A stretch of DNA of 64,000 nucleotides from Spizellomyces punctatus DAOM BR117 (taxonomy: Eukaryota > Chytridiomycota > Chytridiomycetes > Spizellomycetales > Spizellomycetaceae): positions 1,422,983 through 1,486,982 of the forward strand of contig NW_015971538.1 in the NCBI RefSeq assembly GCF_000182565.1. Direction: 5' to 3'. Both the position numbers and the translations under genes were made by a program. The notes below the pieces were generated by a model. The model was given only the letters and a program-made list of their open reading frames with translations, searched no databases and was not told the DNA's origin. Positions 21,826 to 31,924 of the stretch are shown piece by piece; position 1 is the stretch's first letter, and every line of letters starts with the position of its first letter.

Positions 21826-23628
21826 ATGGCTGATACGCTTATGCTTCGTGGAACCCTTAAGGGTATGTAGTGGGTTGACCGTCCTGCTTGAGCGTCAAGG
21901 CCGCCAAGGTCGCGCATTGGTGTTTACGGCGCATATGTTGGCTCGGCCGAAAGAAAGACATTTGCGCTCTGTGCTAACTTTGCTTTGTTGCCTTCTCCTT
22001 TTGATTGTACTATGCAGGTCACAGCGGTTGGGTCACCGCCATCGCTACCACCCCCGAGTCTCCTGACATGATCTTGTCGGCTTCCCGGGGTACGTAAACT
22101 TCTGTGTGGCTATTGGTTAAAGGCTGAAAGGGTTGAAGTGGGACGACTTTGATGAAGTCTGGAGAGACTGTTTCAATTTTGGATAGTTACTGGGACGAGA
22201 TGGATGGATGGATGGTTGCGGATGGATGCCACGATCGGATGGATGGATCATGTCCCTGGTGCAACATGTCCGAAATTGTGAGAGGGCATGAGAACAACCG
22301 CGTGATGAACTCTTTCCGGGCAATGAGCATGGAAGCTGGCGATCATAGTGAGAAGTGGCATTGAATTTCGATGCCAAGTAACATTTGGGAAGTTGGGTCA
22401 TTGGAGATTGATGGGCTACTACTAGAAGCTGGTTTCGCCTAAGGACAGCGCGATATGACGAGCTTGTGGATGTTGAAGAGCGTCGCCCCATTGTGTGCTG
22501 TTATTAACGATGCTCATTACTTAATTTAGACAAGACCATCATTGTCTGGCACTTGACTCGCGATGAGCAGACCTACGGTGTTCCCCGTCGTGCCCTCACT
22601 GGCCACAACCACTTCGTCTCTGACGTTGTTATCTCCTCTGACGGCCAGTTTGCTCTCTCTGCTTCCTGGGGTGCGTTGTGGAGGTTATATTGGTGTGATG
22701 TGCTCGTGTGTTGACGATTTTTGTATTTGATTCAAAGACAAGACGCTCCGCCTCTGGGACTTGAACAGCGGCACCACCACCCGTCGTTTCGTCGGTCACA
22801 CCAACGATGTCCTCTCCGTTTCCTTCTCCCCTGACAACCGTCAGATCGTGTCTGGATCCCGCGACAAGACCATCAAGTTGTGGAACACCCTTGGCGAGTG
22901 CAAGTTCAACATCACTGAGGACGGTCACACCGAGTGGGTTTCATGCGTGCGCTTCTCCCCCAACCCTGCCAACCCTGTCATTGTTTCCTCTGGCTGGGAC
23001 AAGCTCGTGAAGGTAAATATGGTCACTGGTCACTGGACAAGGCTTGTAGATGATTATATCCTTAGTATTTGCTACTTCGGAGACCGGACGGTCTATGAGA
23101 TCAATTTCCACCCATAGAATATGATATGAGCCTTGTTCGTGATTGTCTCTGAACAGGAGACAGGTATATGAGAACATGAGTGCTGATTTTCTTTTCGCGC
23201 AGGTGTGGGACTTGACCAAGTGCAAACTGAAGACCAACCACTACGGACACACCGGCTACATCAACAACGTTACCATCTCTCCCGACGGTTCCCTTTGCGC
23301 TACCGGTGGAAAGGACGGCATCACTATGTTGTGGGACTTGAACGAAGGAAAGCACCTCTACTCACTCGATGCTGGAGATGTCATCAACGCTCTTTGCTTC
23401 TCCCCCAACCGCTACTGGCTCTGTGCTGCCACTGGCTCTGGTATTAAGATCTGGGATTTGGAGAGCAAGAGCATTGTTGACGAGCTCCGTCCTGAGTTCC
23501 CTGAGCAAGGCAAGAAGGCCACTCCTCCCCAGTGTATCTCCATTGCCTGGTCTGCGGACGGTCAAACTCTCTTCTCTGGCTACACTGACAACGACATCCG
23601 CGTGTGGCAGGTTATCCGCTCAGCATAA
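21826..23628 (+). CDS. RACK1: RACK1/Asc1/Cpc2, seven-bladed WD40 protein of the 40S ribosome
   Basis: Exons 21826-21862, 22018-22089, 22530-22670, 22738-23012, 23203-23628; 316 aa, the usual length. Seven WD repeats are visible, beginning [18 protein letters not shown], with repeated GH...WD spacing and blade ends such as [36 protein letters not shown] and the family signature [14 protein letters not shown]1 sits on the 40S head near the mRNA exit and couples kinases (PKC, in fungi also the Gβ/cAMP pathways) to translation and ribosome quality control. The fourth intron (23013-23202) encodes a U24-type snoRNA; introns 1, 2 and 4 are long for this locus (155, 440 and 190 bp). A TCACGTG box at 21694-21700 lies upstream. 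Confidence 0.97.
22198..22250 (+). repeat. GGAT/GATG microsatellite cluster in RACK1 intron 2
   Basis: Four tandem GGAT units near 22200-22215, followed by interrupted copies up to about 22250. Lies in the unusually long 440-bp second intron. Likely simple replication slippage. Confidence 0.7.
23043..23157 (+). ncRNA. snR24: U24 (snR24) C/D-box snoRNA in RACK1 intron 4
   Basis: Box C-like AGATGATT at 23048-23055 and box D CTGA at 23149-23152. The flanks CTTGT (23043-23047) and ACAGG (23153-23157) can pair to form the terminal stem. The element TATTTGCTACT at 23066-23076 is the exact complement of the AGTAGCAAATA segment of large-subunit rRNA, the known U24 target region for 2'-O-methylation. 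An internal hairpin AGACC/GGTCT follows, in the same place as the hairpin I recall for yeast snR24. In S. cerevisiae snR24 is also located in the intron of the RACK1 orthologue ASC1, which supports the call. The second guide and the internal D'/C' boxes are not clear, and the RNA is longer than yeast snR24, so the 3' end could differ. Confidence 0.75.
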
Positions 23629-24085
23629 GTGTTTTGTTTGGGTTGTGGTAGGCGATGATGAGTGTGGGATAGAGGGCAGCGGTTCATAGTGCATAGGCCA
23701 CGTCTTTTGTATATTATGTGACGACCTGTGCTGGTATGGCGATGATCTTGTTCTATTCTCGCCTCTCATTGGTGGAGGTGGTGAAGGAACGGCAACAGAG
23801 GTTGAATGGAATGCAATGTATCTTAACTCCATCGGGTGTGTATATCGCTTTCACATTAAATTTCAGATTCCTATCTACTGTCCATGGCTCGCTTGTCCTA
23901 TGTAACGGTAGTCCTGAGAGCATTTCCGCTAATCGGAAAATGACCAGAAAATAAAGTAAAGGTAATCAGATCCCTGGGCAAGCCAACTCTATGACGTGAC
24001 GGTCTCCAAACCAAATGACAAGGAATAATGGTCTAGACTTCCAATTTATCTTTACGCACGAAATCTACGCATCAGTGAGATTAAC
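23629..24085. other. Intergenic between RACK1 and the small membrane protein gene
   Basis: About 457 bp with no convincing coding frame. Contains the RACK1 3' UTR and the promoter of the next plus-strand gene. Confidence 0.5.
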
Positions 24086-24468
24086 ATGTCAGAAAGACCC
24101 GTCACGACGTACAAAGCGCCGGGAAAACCAATCGAGTATGAGGTTCCCAGATGGACACAACGATTCTTTCCAAATGAGAATCCTAACATCAATTGGTTCC
24201 ATATCTGGGTTGTTGCGCCTGGCTTGGTGAACCTCCAGTGGCCATCACCTACGACAAGATGCAGCACTGAAAGACCTCTTTATCAACATTAGGGAATGAT
24301 CAGCTACAAACCAGAACTCGTCAAGTACACTCCGTTTATTGCAGGTTTCATTGCGGCAACCCACTGTAGGTTCATCATCATCCGAAGCCGTTTATAGATC
24401 TTTGAATTTCGAGTTTCATTTCAGTGTTCGCTATTGGCAAGAAGATGCTTAGGAGGGAGCCGGTCTAA
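24086..24468 (+). CDS. Small membrane protein, 85 aa, unrecognised
   Basis: Exons 24086-24226, 24293-24365, 24425-24468, phases agree. Polar, Pro-rich N-terminus (TTYKAPGKPIEYEVPRW), then an aromatic region (PNINWFHIWVVAPGLGMI) and a hydrophobic segment TPFIAGFIAATHLFAIGKKM with a basic end (KKMLRREPV). Size and layout resemble accessory subunits of mitochondrial inner-membrane complexes, but I do not recognise a family, so that is speculation. The unspliced open frame at this position is a few residues shorter and ends in non-conserved-looking sequence, which supports splicing. Confidence 0.6.
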
Positions 24469-24787
24469 AAGCATGCGTTTACAGCGCCTGAGCAGTAATG
24501 AAACAAACTGATCTTTTCGATCGGTATCTCTGTCTTGATCATATTAAGCTTGTAATTGCAATCAATTTCGCATACATGATCATACTGCCTACACTATTCT
24601 ATGTATGCGCTAGCATGTAACCGAATACCTTCACAGAATTCCTTTGAAATATATCACATAAGCTTTTGACCATTCCCCATAAGCATTCAAGCAATTTTTT
24701 GTGTTCATTCCAGCCATGCTCCCTTTGCGCAATTTGATGATTCCTATATACGCCGCGGGTGCAAAACTGGTACATATCACGTCTGCA
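24469..24787. other. Intergenic, convergent 3' ends
   Basis: About 319 bp, AT-rich, between convergent genes. No feature seen. Confidence 0.5.
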
Positions 24788-25675
24788 TCAACCTAGCTCC
24801 TCTGTCCTCTTGGGAAGGACATAGGGAGCGTCAAACCAACAACCGCACAAGGCACAGTACCAGACTCCTGATCCCCGAAGACCTTGAGATGTGCCGCCAC
24901 AGCCAGGACAGCGAAGCAAACGGTTGACAGTATGGATTAAAAGTTTGTTTTGAACCTCTACGGATAGCCGGTAGAAAAATGGGTCAAGGAGTGGCAGAAG
25001 CGGCCACTTCTCCTGGTACGCATCCGAAAGCAGGTCATGCATTCCGTGAGTCATGGCAAGATATAAGCATCGGATCCAATGCTCGGCCGTAACTTTGGAT
25101 AAAAATTCTTGGCAACTTTGTTGTAAAGCACCCAACGGTGTAGCGGCCCGCACAAGATCCTCAATCGTGCTCCAGGTGATCAAGTCCGGATGGTTGACGA
25201 AGTACAACTCGATATCATTTTTGAAGACAAGGCCAAGTGGATCGCAAGTATTAAGAAGCTTCAAAGCTATCTCCCCATTGAATTCGACTATTCTCACGTA
25301 AATGCAGTCAAGAAATAGTTTGAAGCTTTCTTCATCCGCGATGTCCTTGAGTGTAATCTCTCGGATCGACCTACCAAACCCATCCACTCGGTGGCTCTCC
25401 ATCCATGGCCAGTTGAACAAAGCCCGAAAGTAGTCTGAGTGGATTTTGAGAAGCTCGGTGTGTATGTGGAATGCTGTAGAGTCGACAACAACGCGAACAT
25501 CGGCATCTGGGAAATTGTGTCGATCACTGATGACGATCGGCTTTTCAGCGTCAACAGCTTTACCGCTAAAATCGCAAGCTGAAAATATGAGATAGTATTC
25601 TGAAGTGAATCCTTCTGCTACAGCTTTTTCATGCGTGATGTTGGCCTGAAACTTACGGGCCTTAGGATCGTTCAT
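24788..25675 (-). CDS. BTB-domain protein with C-terminal zinc ribbon, 295 aa or longer
   Basis: First in-frame ATG at 25675 (MNDPKARKF), but the frame is open to 25987 and beyond, so an N-terminal extension is possible. A BTB core is visible: DADVRVVVDSTAFHIHTELLKIHSDYFRALF matches the 'D....V....F..HK..L...S.YF...F' pattern. A helical C-terminal half follows. The end carries two CxxC pairs, CPGCGG and CALCGC about 18 residues apart, a compact zinc ribbon. Likely a protein-protein adaptor; no Kelch or MATH domain. Divergent from the protease gene to the right. Confidence 0.65.
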   Translation of the reverse strand: MNDPKARKFQANITHEKAVAEGFTSEYYLIFSACDFSGKAVDAEKPIVISDRHNFPDADVRVVVDSTAFHIHTELLKIHSDYFRALFNWPWMESHRVDGFGRSIREITLKDIADEESFKLFLDCIYVRIVEFNGEIALKLLNTCDPLGLVFKNDIELYFVNHPDLITWSTIEDLVRAATPLGALQQSCQEFLSKVTAEHWIRCLYLAMTHGMHDLLSDAYQEKWPLLPLLDPFFYRLSVEVQNKLLIHTVNRLLRCPGCGGTSQGLRGSGVWYCALCGCWFDAPYVLPKRTEELG

Positions 25676-26103
25676 ACTAGGGCCGTAATGTTCGTTGTGC
25701 GTGAGAATATGCTCACTCTTAGTTGATGCAACGAAGTTCCCACGTATCTTATTGTCTAGAATCAGAGGTTGATCACCACCCCGCTTTTGTGGAGCCTGTG
25801 AAGATAGTCTCCGAGGCTGGGAAATGACTCTGGTTAACGACGTGGGGGCTTGCTCCAAGCCATGAACAAAACGCGGACTATAGCTCGCATGTTCACTATT
25901 CCCACCAAACCATGAGAAGAGTAGGAAACCTAGTCTCAACCTCCACAAAGCGAAGGTTTCACTTATGGGCTCGGCGCAGTTGGACACACCGGGAGAAGCA
26001 GGCCTTCTATTTTTTGTTTCCTACCGTCCTATGTCCAGAACATATTGCTGCCAAGTATAGCATTTTGCGACAAAACGTACGCACACAAGAATACATCTGT
26101 ATC

Positions 26104-27793
26104 ATGCAGCGCATTTCCATCATGTCCTCACGACGAATGCTCCGTGCATTATGGCTAATGGTCATGCTCGTCCTTTTTGGCATGGTCTATCTCACGGCAA
26201 TATATTTCATGGAGCCAACAAACGGCTTCTACATGGCCCACGATCTTGAACAGAAGGCGATAAGTCGCTGTTCGCAACCATATCCATCGAAATACCTTGT
26301 CACCCTCGCACTTAATTCAGAACTTTCTGAGCATTTGGAAGACTTGTGGCAAGCAATTGGTACCAATCATTCACTTGTGGCCCTACTACGTACGTGGAAC
26401 ATTGGCAGGTTCAATGGGTACAGCATCGAGTTTCCGGACAAGAATCACTGTGTGAGATTCTGGACAGCATATGATGCAGGATATTTTGGAGAGGCAGTGG
26501 CCCATGTAGAAATGGACACCACCCAGAAAGTCGATATTCAACAGATGCAAGTTAATCCTCCTTGGGTACGCGTCCAAGTAATTGTTCCAACGACGAGCAG
26601 CTGATGTACCCTCTGTGTGGGCACCAAGGGACTCGACCGCATCGATCAAAGAGCTTACCCTCTCGATGGACGTTACCAATCCTATCCAGATTCGGGTGGA
26701 GAAGGTGTTGACATTTATATCGTCGATACGTAAGATCATATCCCGCCGGGCGGAATGAAAGAGATGTTCATCTAATCATCGTGTAGAGGCATCAATATCA
26801 AACATAAGGACTTTGAAGGTCGTGCGGTTTGGGGAACTACGACCAGATCTGATAATGCGCCCGACTTTGATGACAACGGTAAGCGGAACCTAGCTAATTC
26901 TTGTGAAAAATCGTATAATGATTCCGCCGGCCCGTCACAGGGCATGGCAGCCACGTTGCCGGCATCGCAGGCAGTAAAACTTATGGTGTTGCAAAAAAAG
27001 CAAGGTTAATTGCTGTCAAGGCACTGGATGCTGACGGCCATGGTCCTTACAGCGAGCTAATTGAGGGGCTGCAGTGGGTGGCTAGGAATGCCCCTCCAAC
27101 TGGGAATAAATCCATTGTTAAGTACGCATACCACAGGAAGGAATTTGAGATCTGCCATAAATCTTAACAGATTCGAGCAGTCTCTCCATTCAGGGAGAAG
27201 TGTCTCAAGCTCTCAATGGTGCAGTAACAGGCCTTCTCGATCTCGGTATTCATGTTGTCAGCGCTTCGGGCAACAGAGGTCAAGATGCTTGTGGCTTTTC
27301 TCCTGCAGAGATCACTACCAACACATCGGCCATCTCCGTTGGAGCCGTTGACGACTCGGACACCGAACCTGCTTTCAGCAACTACGGCGATTGCGTCAGT
27401 ATTATGGGACCCGGCGTCCGCATTCTGAGTGTCGACGCGGGTACTGCAAGTGGACTTGAACTGCTGCCAATATGATGTGCAAACAGCTGAGTAAACAGTG
27501 ATTTTATGTCAGATTCGAACGACGGAACGAGAGTTATGTCAGGCACTAGCATGGCCGCGCCGCATGGTATGTTCATTTTGCACGCACAAGTCGCAGCCAG
27601 GACACTGATTGCCATCCAACTAGTGTCGGGAGTACTTGCCATTCTACTCGCTGGAGCCACCGACGGGAATGGAATTCCAACTGACCCTGCTGGGCTGAAG
27701 ACGTACGTACTCTCGCATGTGACAAAGGATGTAACAGCCTCGGATGGGACCGCGAAAGTGAATAGCGGTGTCGTGTACATTGGGCCGACGTAA
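26104..27793 (+). CDS. Subtilisin-like serine protease (S8, proteinase K type) with N-terminal hydrophobic anchor
   Basis: Exons 26104-26565, 26629-26729, 26787-26878, 26941-27121, 27181-27449, 27513-27566, 27624-27793; 442 aa from the first ATG (26122 or 26137 are alternatives). A hydrophobic segment LWLMVMLVLFGMVYLTAIYF near the start is a signal peptide or signal anchor; an I9-like propeptide follows; the mature enzyme starts around WGLDRIDQRAYPLDG. Catalytic triad: Asp in YIVDTG (about residue 187), His in NGHGSHVAG (about 220), Ser in SGTSMAAPH (about 381); oxyanion Asn in SASGN. The first intron uses an AAG acceptor. All catalytic residues are intact, so it should be active, secreted or facing the lumen or cell surface. 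Confidence 0.9.
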
Positions 27794-28460
27794 GCCCTTA
27801 AAATATCAGTATTAGGCATGTCAATTGGTATATACATTTCCCACAACAAGATGGCAAGGTTCACAAGGTGTAGGTGCGATTGAAAATGTGCATTATCAGT
27901 GGTTTCATCGTATCAGAAGAAAGACGATGCGATGAGATGCCATTACGCTGAGGGTCTTCGTCTCGTATATACAATAGAAAGTCCATAACATATCACACAC
28001 CGGTCATATTTGACATCTATTGCTCATACTACCCATGCCATGACCCGTAGTCACACCCCACAAATCTCCGAATGCCAGGCTCACCCGCGGCAAAGCCAGC
28101 AGTTGAGTGGTAATCATGATCCTTTTCTCAGATATATTACTGTTCTGTGTCCCCGCCCATGGCATTATGAATTGGCATTCCTTTCTCCGACCAAGGTTCT
28201 AGGGTGTCTACTCTTCTCGACCCGGGCCCGCACTACTCACCTTGTCACTTTTCCAACGAGAACAATAAATCTCCGAGCACGCTACCCATATTTAAAGGAG
28301 ATCACTCCGCTCCCTCACTCGTGAATTCTGCTCTATACTGTGAAGGTTTCCTATCTAGTCGTCTCCTCAACTTTGTTAGTCATTTCTGTCGAAATACTCG
28401 TCTGTCACCCTCAACTGTTAAACTGATACAAGCACATCAGTGAAAGGAAACTCCACAGCA
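27794..28460. other. Intergenic, no gene seen
   Basis: About 667 bp between two plus-strand genes. The open frames at 28010-28324 and 28204-28443 have no family features. Contains the promoter of the stathmin-like gene. Confidence 0.5.
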
Positions 28461-29679
28461 ATGGGTTGTGTACCATCAAAGTCAGCCGCTGACCGGAAGG
28501 TTGTCCCAACGGCCGGCGAAATTCCGATGGCTGGCAAACCCGACAACAGTAAAACCATCACAGGCCGCTCCAGCACCCATCTTGAATCCATCCACCACCG
28601 CTGCTGGTCCCGACGGAGCGGCCTCCAACACCTAAGCAAGGATGGAGCGAACGCTCCGCTCCAGAATCCAATGTGATCTCCGATGCTACCCAAAAGGATG
28701 GGAATGTATCGGACATTCCTCCACCTCCTATACAGCAAAGAGGTGATTCCGCCATCGGACGAGGCATTGACCGTGGTAAGTGCAATTCGAGGATATTATG
28801 GACGACGTGGTCTTTTGAAGATTTTCCTCCCGTCGATCATCGGGGATATATTTGCTGATGCTCAAGTATCCAGATATCAAGCCACTAGACAAACCGCTTA
28901 TGCCGCCAATCCAACACACTGACAACCTCAACGCTGATGCACCCATGTTTCCCCAAGGTGAGAGCTGTATGCATTCCTAAGCAAGCTGTTGAAAATTTGG
29001 AAGCGCTGATCCTTATTCATATCCACAGCAGCTGAGGGACCCACCAAACCCGTTGCTTTTGAAATTCCCTTAGGTGAAAACCTTTTTGGGTCCCTGACCA
29101 AAGAGAACAGTAGCTCACTTGGTTCAATGAACCGTTCGCCAGCGACTGTGGGTAGGCTTCCAAGTCTTGGTCTTACCAATGACGATATTAAGGCCAAGCT
29201 TGCCAATGCCGATGCCCGCTGGAAGGTGGGTGCTCAGATAGATCGTCTTCTTGGGGTGGGTTTTTGAGCACAAATTGTAGACTGCGTGTTGAATATGCGC
29301 AAGTCATATTCAATCGTACAAAGTGCTAAATGATGAACTCCCCTCTACCTTATAATAGGATCTCGAAAACGAAGAGCTCGTGCGCAAAGATACATCTCGC
29401 CGCCGCCGAGCCAAACCCAAATTGAGTTCCAATGCTCGTCCCAAGACCCGGCAAGGTCGTGAGGAAGACCCCGAAGTTCTCAAACAGCGCCTTCTGGAAA
29501 AAGAAACTCAAGCAGAAAAGAACCGACAGCGAGAACTACAAAAGCTGCAGGCCAAGCTGGCTCGTATGGATCAGCACGTGCGACGTGTACAGGAGCGCAA
29601 GCGGTTCCTGGAGATGGGATCGTCGACTGACGATATGAGCTTGTCCGTCTCTACAAGCAGTGTGTCGTTGGCGGTGTGA
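28461..29679 (+). CDS. Putative N-myristoylated/palmitoylated protein with stathmin-like C-terminal coiled coil
   Basis: Exons 28461-28548, 28665-28775 (this first join is tentative; an acceptor at 28640 also keeps frame), 28874-28957, 29029-29225, 29359-29679; 266 aa. The start MGCVPSKS is a textbook Gly2 myristoylation plus Cys3 palmitoylation motif. The middle is Pro/Ser-rich and disordered (DIPPPPIQQRG). The C-terminal 110 residues are a long charged helix: KLANADARWKDLENEEL, a basic Arg/Lys segment, then EKNRQRELQKLQAKLARMD and VRRVQERKR, which resembles the repeated tubulin-binding helix of stathmins. Membrane-anchored stathmins (the SCG10 type) regulate microtubule dynamics in animals. 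The family call is by resemblance only. Confidence 0.55.
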
Positions 29680-29959
29680 CATTGACGATCGGTCGAGAGT
29701 TGGATATGAGCCCTATAATTTAAATACCCTGTGTGGTCTAATAGATGCCTGGATGTGAATTTTCTAACAGAGCTGAATTGCAAACTTCTCCTGCTGTTAT
29801 AAAAAAATGTTGGGTTTCACCTATTCACTGAATTGCGAAATTACTGGATGATGCGACGCGAATGTGCATGTGTTCTATCAGTACTGGGCTCCATGTATCA
29901 ATTGGCAGATAAATTATGCAAGTGCTATCTTCTCTACATACATATACCATATAGCCACC

Positions 29960-31520
29960 CTACGACAATAGAAATTTGAAATTCTTGTAAAACCCAAGCA
30001 TCGGGTTGTCTCCCGATTTAGTTTTGGTTGCCAATAGGTTAGCATTCTTTTCTAAAAACTCTTGCTGTGTCACGACCTTCGCACTCTGGCGTCCACCTTT
30101 CCCACATACGGCATTGTACATATCCCGCATCAACTCAAAGTTCGTTGGGAAAAAGATGTCAAACCACCCCGGTTGCACCAGATACGTTGAACACGGGATC
30201 ATCATTCCCTGATATCGAGTTTGGACAACCGGTGCATTGAGCCCCGCAACAGAGTCTGGTAGTGAATCAAAGTCGGAAATAATCAGGCGGTGTTTAGGAA
30301 AGTGTTCGTTCAACTGATCGAAAAGTCTCAAGCACATGGTAGGAAGGAATTCGGGGTCGGTCAGGTTAGGCGCAAAGGGGAGCATTGACCGAAGATACCT
30401 CCGCCATCGGCTGGTAAGGAGAGGCGAGCGATAGCCAATTTCAGCTCGGATATTCAGATATCTTTGAATGAGGGGGTCTGATAGAAGTTCGTATGCCTCC
30501 TGGTAATCCCCGTCCTCATCTATTAGGACTACCCCTTGTCTCGGTGCCCCTGTATTGAAATCGTATCGCACCAAATCATGGGAAAAGTTATCCTGAAATA
30601 CCAGTGAGAAAAGCTGCTTCAAACCTCCTAGTAAGTACAGAGATTCACTCACGATAACTTCCATCGCGATAATGAAACAGGCATCAGGAACGTGCGTGTT
30701 CCAAGTGAAGATTGACTGGTTGATGATCTCTACGCACTGGTGCCTCTGAGACACTTGCCGTACGTCTTGTCTCTCCGATTGCCTTTCTGCCAATTTAGAA
30801 CTGATTTCGATGATTCTATACCGCGTTCTGCTGTACAGCTCTGGTTCGTGCTCCTTGATATAATCCAAAATATTCACCATGAGCGTTCCGTTTCCAGCTC
30901 CAACTTCATATATAATCAGATCCGTCGACCCTTTATCATCACGCTTATATTCTGTTACAATGTGCTTCGCCAGCGCGTACCCGTACCATGGCTAATAAAA
31001 GTACAGAGAAAATCTTAAAAGACCAACAAACCAACTACAGCGTGATGAAAAGACCGCAATCGTACCTTGAACAATTCCGTAGGAGTATGCCAAACCTGTC
31101 TTGCAATATCGTTCACATCATTGTACTCTCCTTCCACTTCTTTATACAAGTCGGACAAATGGTTCATGAACGCATAGGTATCTCGGATTTCATTGAACGG
31201 TATGTTTTCGGATGGACTAAAGATGTACGCTTTCTTTGAGAAATAGCCGTACGAAGGGTTGTACAGGGAATCGTCTATAAAGTCGCGGACAAGCATTCGT
31301 GCGCACTTTGGCGGTACGGGCTCTTTAAAAGCATCTTCGCTCGTTAGCCTGCGATAGGTTTCGATAGGAACTGGCGGCGTCCTGTTAGGGTTGTCGCGTT
31401 TGTGAAGTGAATCCCTTTAATAATAAACCAGCTACCTTGGTCATTATTCTGTCGGAAGAGATCCTCAGGTATGGTCTTACTCACCAATAATTGGTAGCCA
31501 GTACCGGGCCTCGTCGAAAA
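29960..31520 (-). CDS. NDUFAF7: NDUFAF7/MidA-family arginine methyltransferase of mitochondrial complex I assembly
   Basis: Exons (minus order): one ending at 31436 with unresolved 5' start, 31066-31370, 30653-30991, 29960-30592. NDUFAF7 methylates an arginine of the NDUFS2 subunit early in complex I assembly, in the mitochondrial matrix. Visible signatures: LVRDFIDDSLYNPSYGYFSK (the N-terminal DUF185 motif), PWYGYALAKHIV, the SAM-binding motif LIIYEVGAGNGTLM, and the C-terminal STYLVQPGWFDIFFPTNFE. The upstream exon has an Arg/Ser-rich stretch (ITRFSTRPGTGYQLL) typical of a matrix targeting sequence; a candidate ATG lies at 31621 but I could not join it in frame. The 60-bp intron 30593-30652 has GTGAGT and TTTCAG ends, has no stop and is a multiple of three, so it could be read through. 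Confidence 0.88.
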
Positions 31521-31924
31521 CCTCGTGATATCACTTTCCTAGATCGTTGGGCACAAGATATTGTACATATATAACCAGTATGGTTCCCAAACAGTCCGCG
31601 GGTAAGTCGATTAACGCGCATGGTAGCTGCAGCGTAGGACAACGCAGACGAGGTTTTGCAGCAGCTCCCGTACGCTCAGGGTATAAGAAAAATGTGATTC
31701 ATCTATCATTCCAACCATGTTCAACCAATTATTTAACCGGTTCCTGGATTGACGCATCCTGCTCGACAAAAAATCTAACTCCGGTGTTTGTAGCTCACCT
31801 CTTTCCAGAATCTATTCCCCCAAGAAAAGGTTCTACTTACATCCTACGTAATCTAGTATAATTAGAAGATCTGGCAGTGACTGCGCAGTTTGTTTGTATT
31901 CCCCATGTACATCAAACACTCCCG

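Noticed and set aside
22280-22330. Second C/D snoRNA in RACK1 intron 2 (GTGATGA box C)
   Set aside because: No CTGA box D downstream in the intron and no closing stem.
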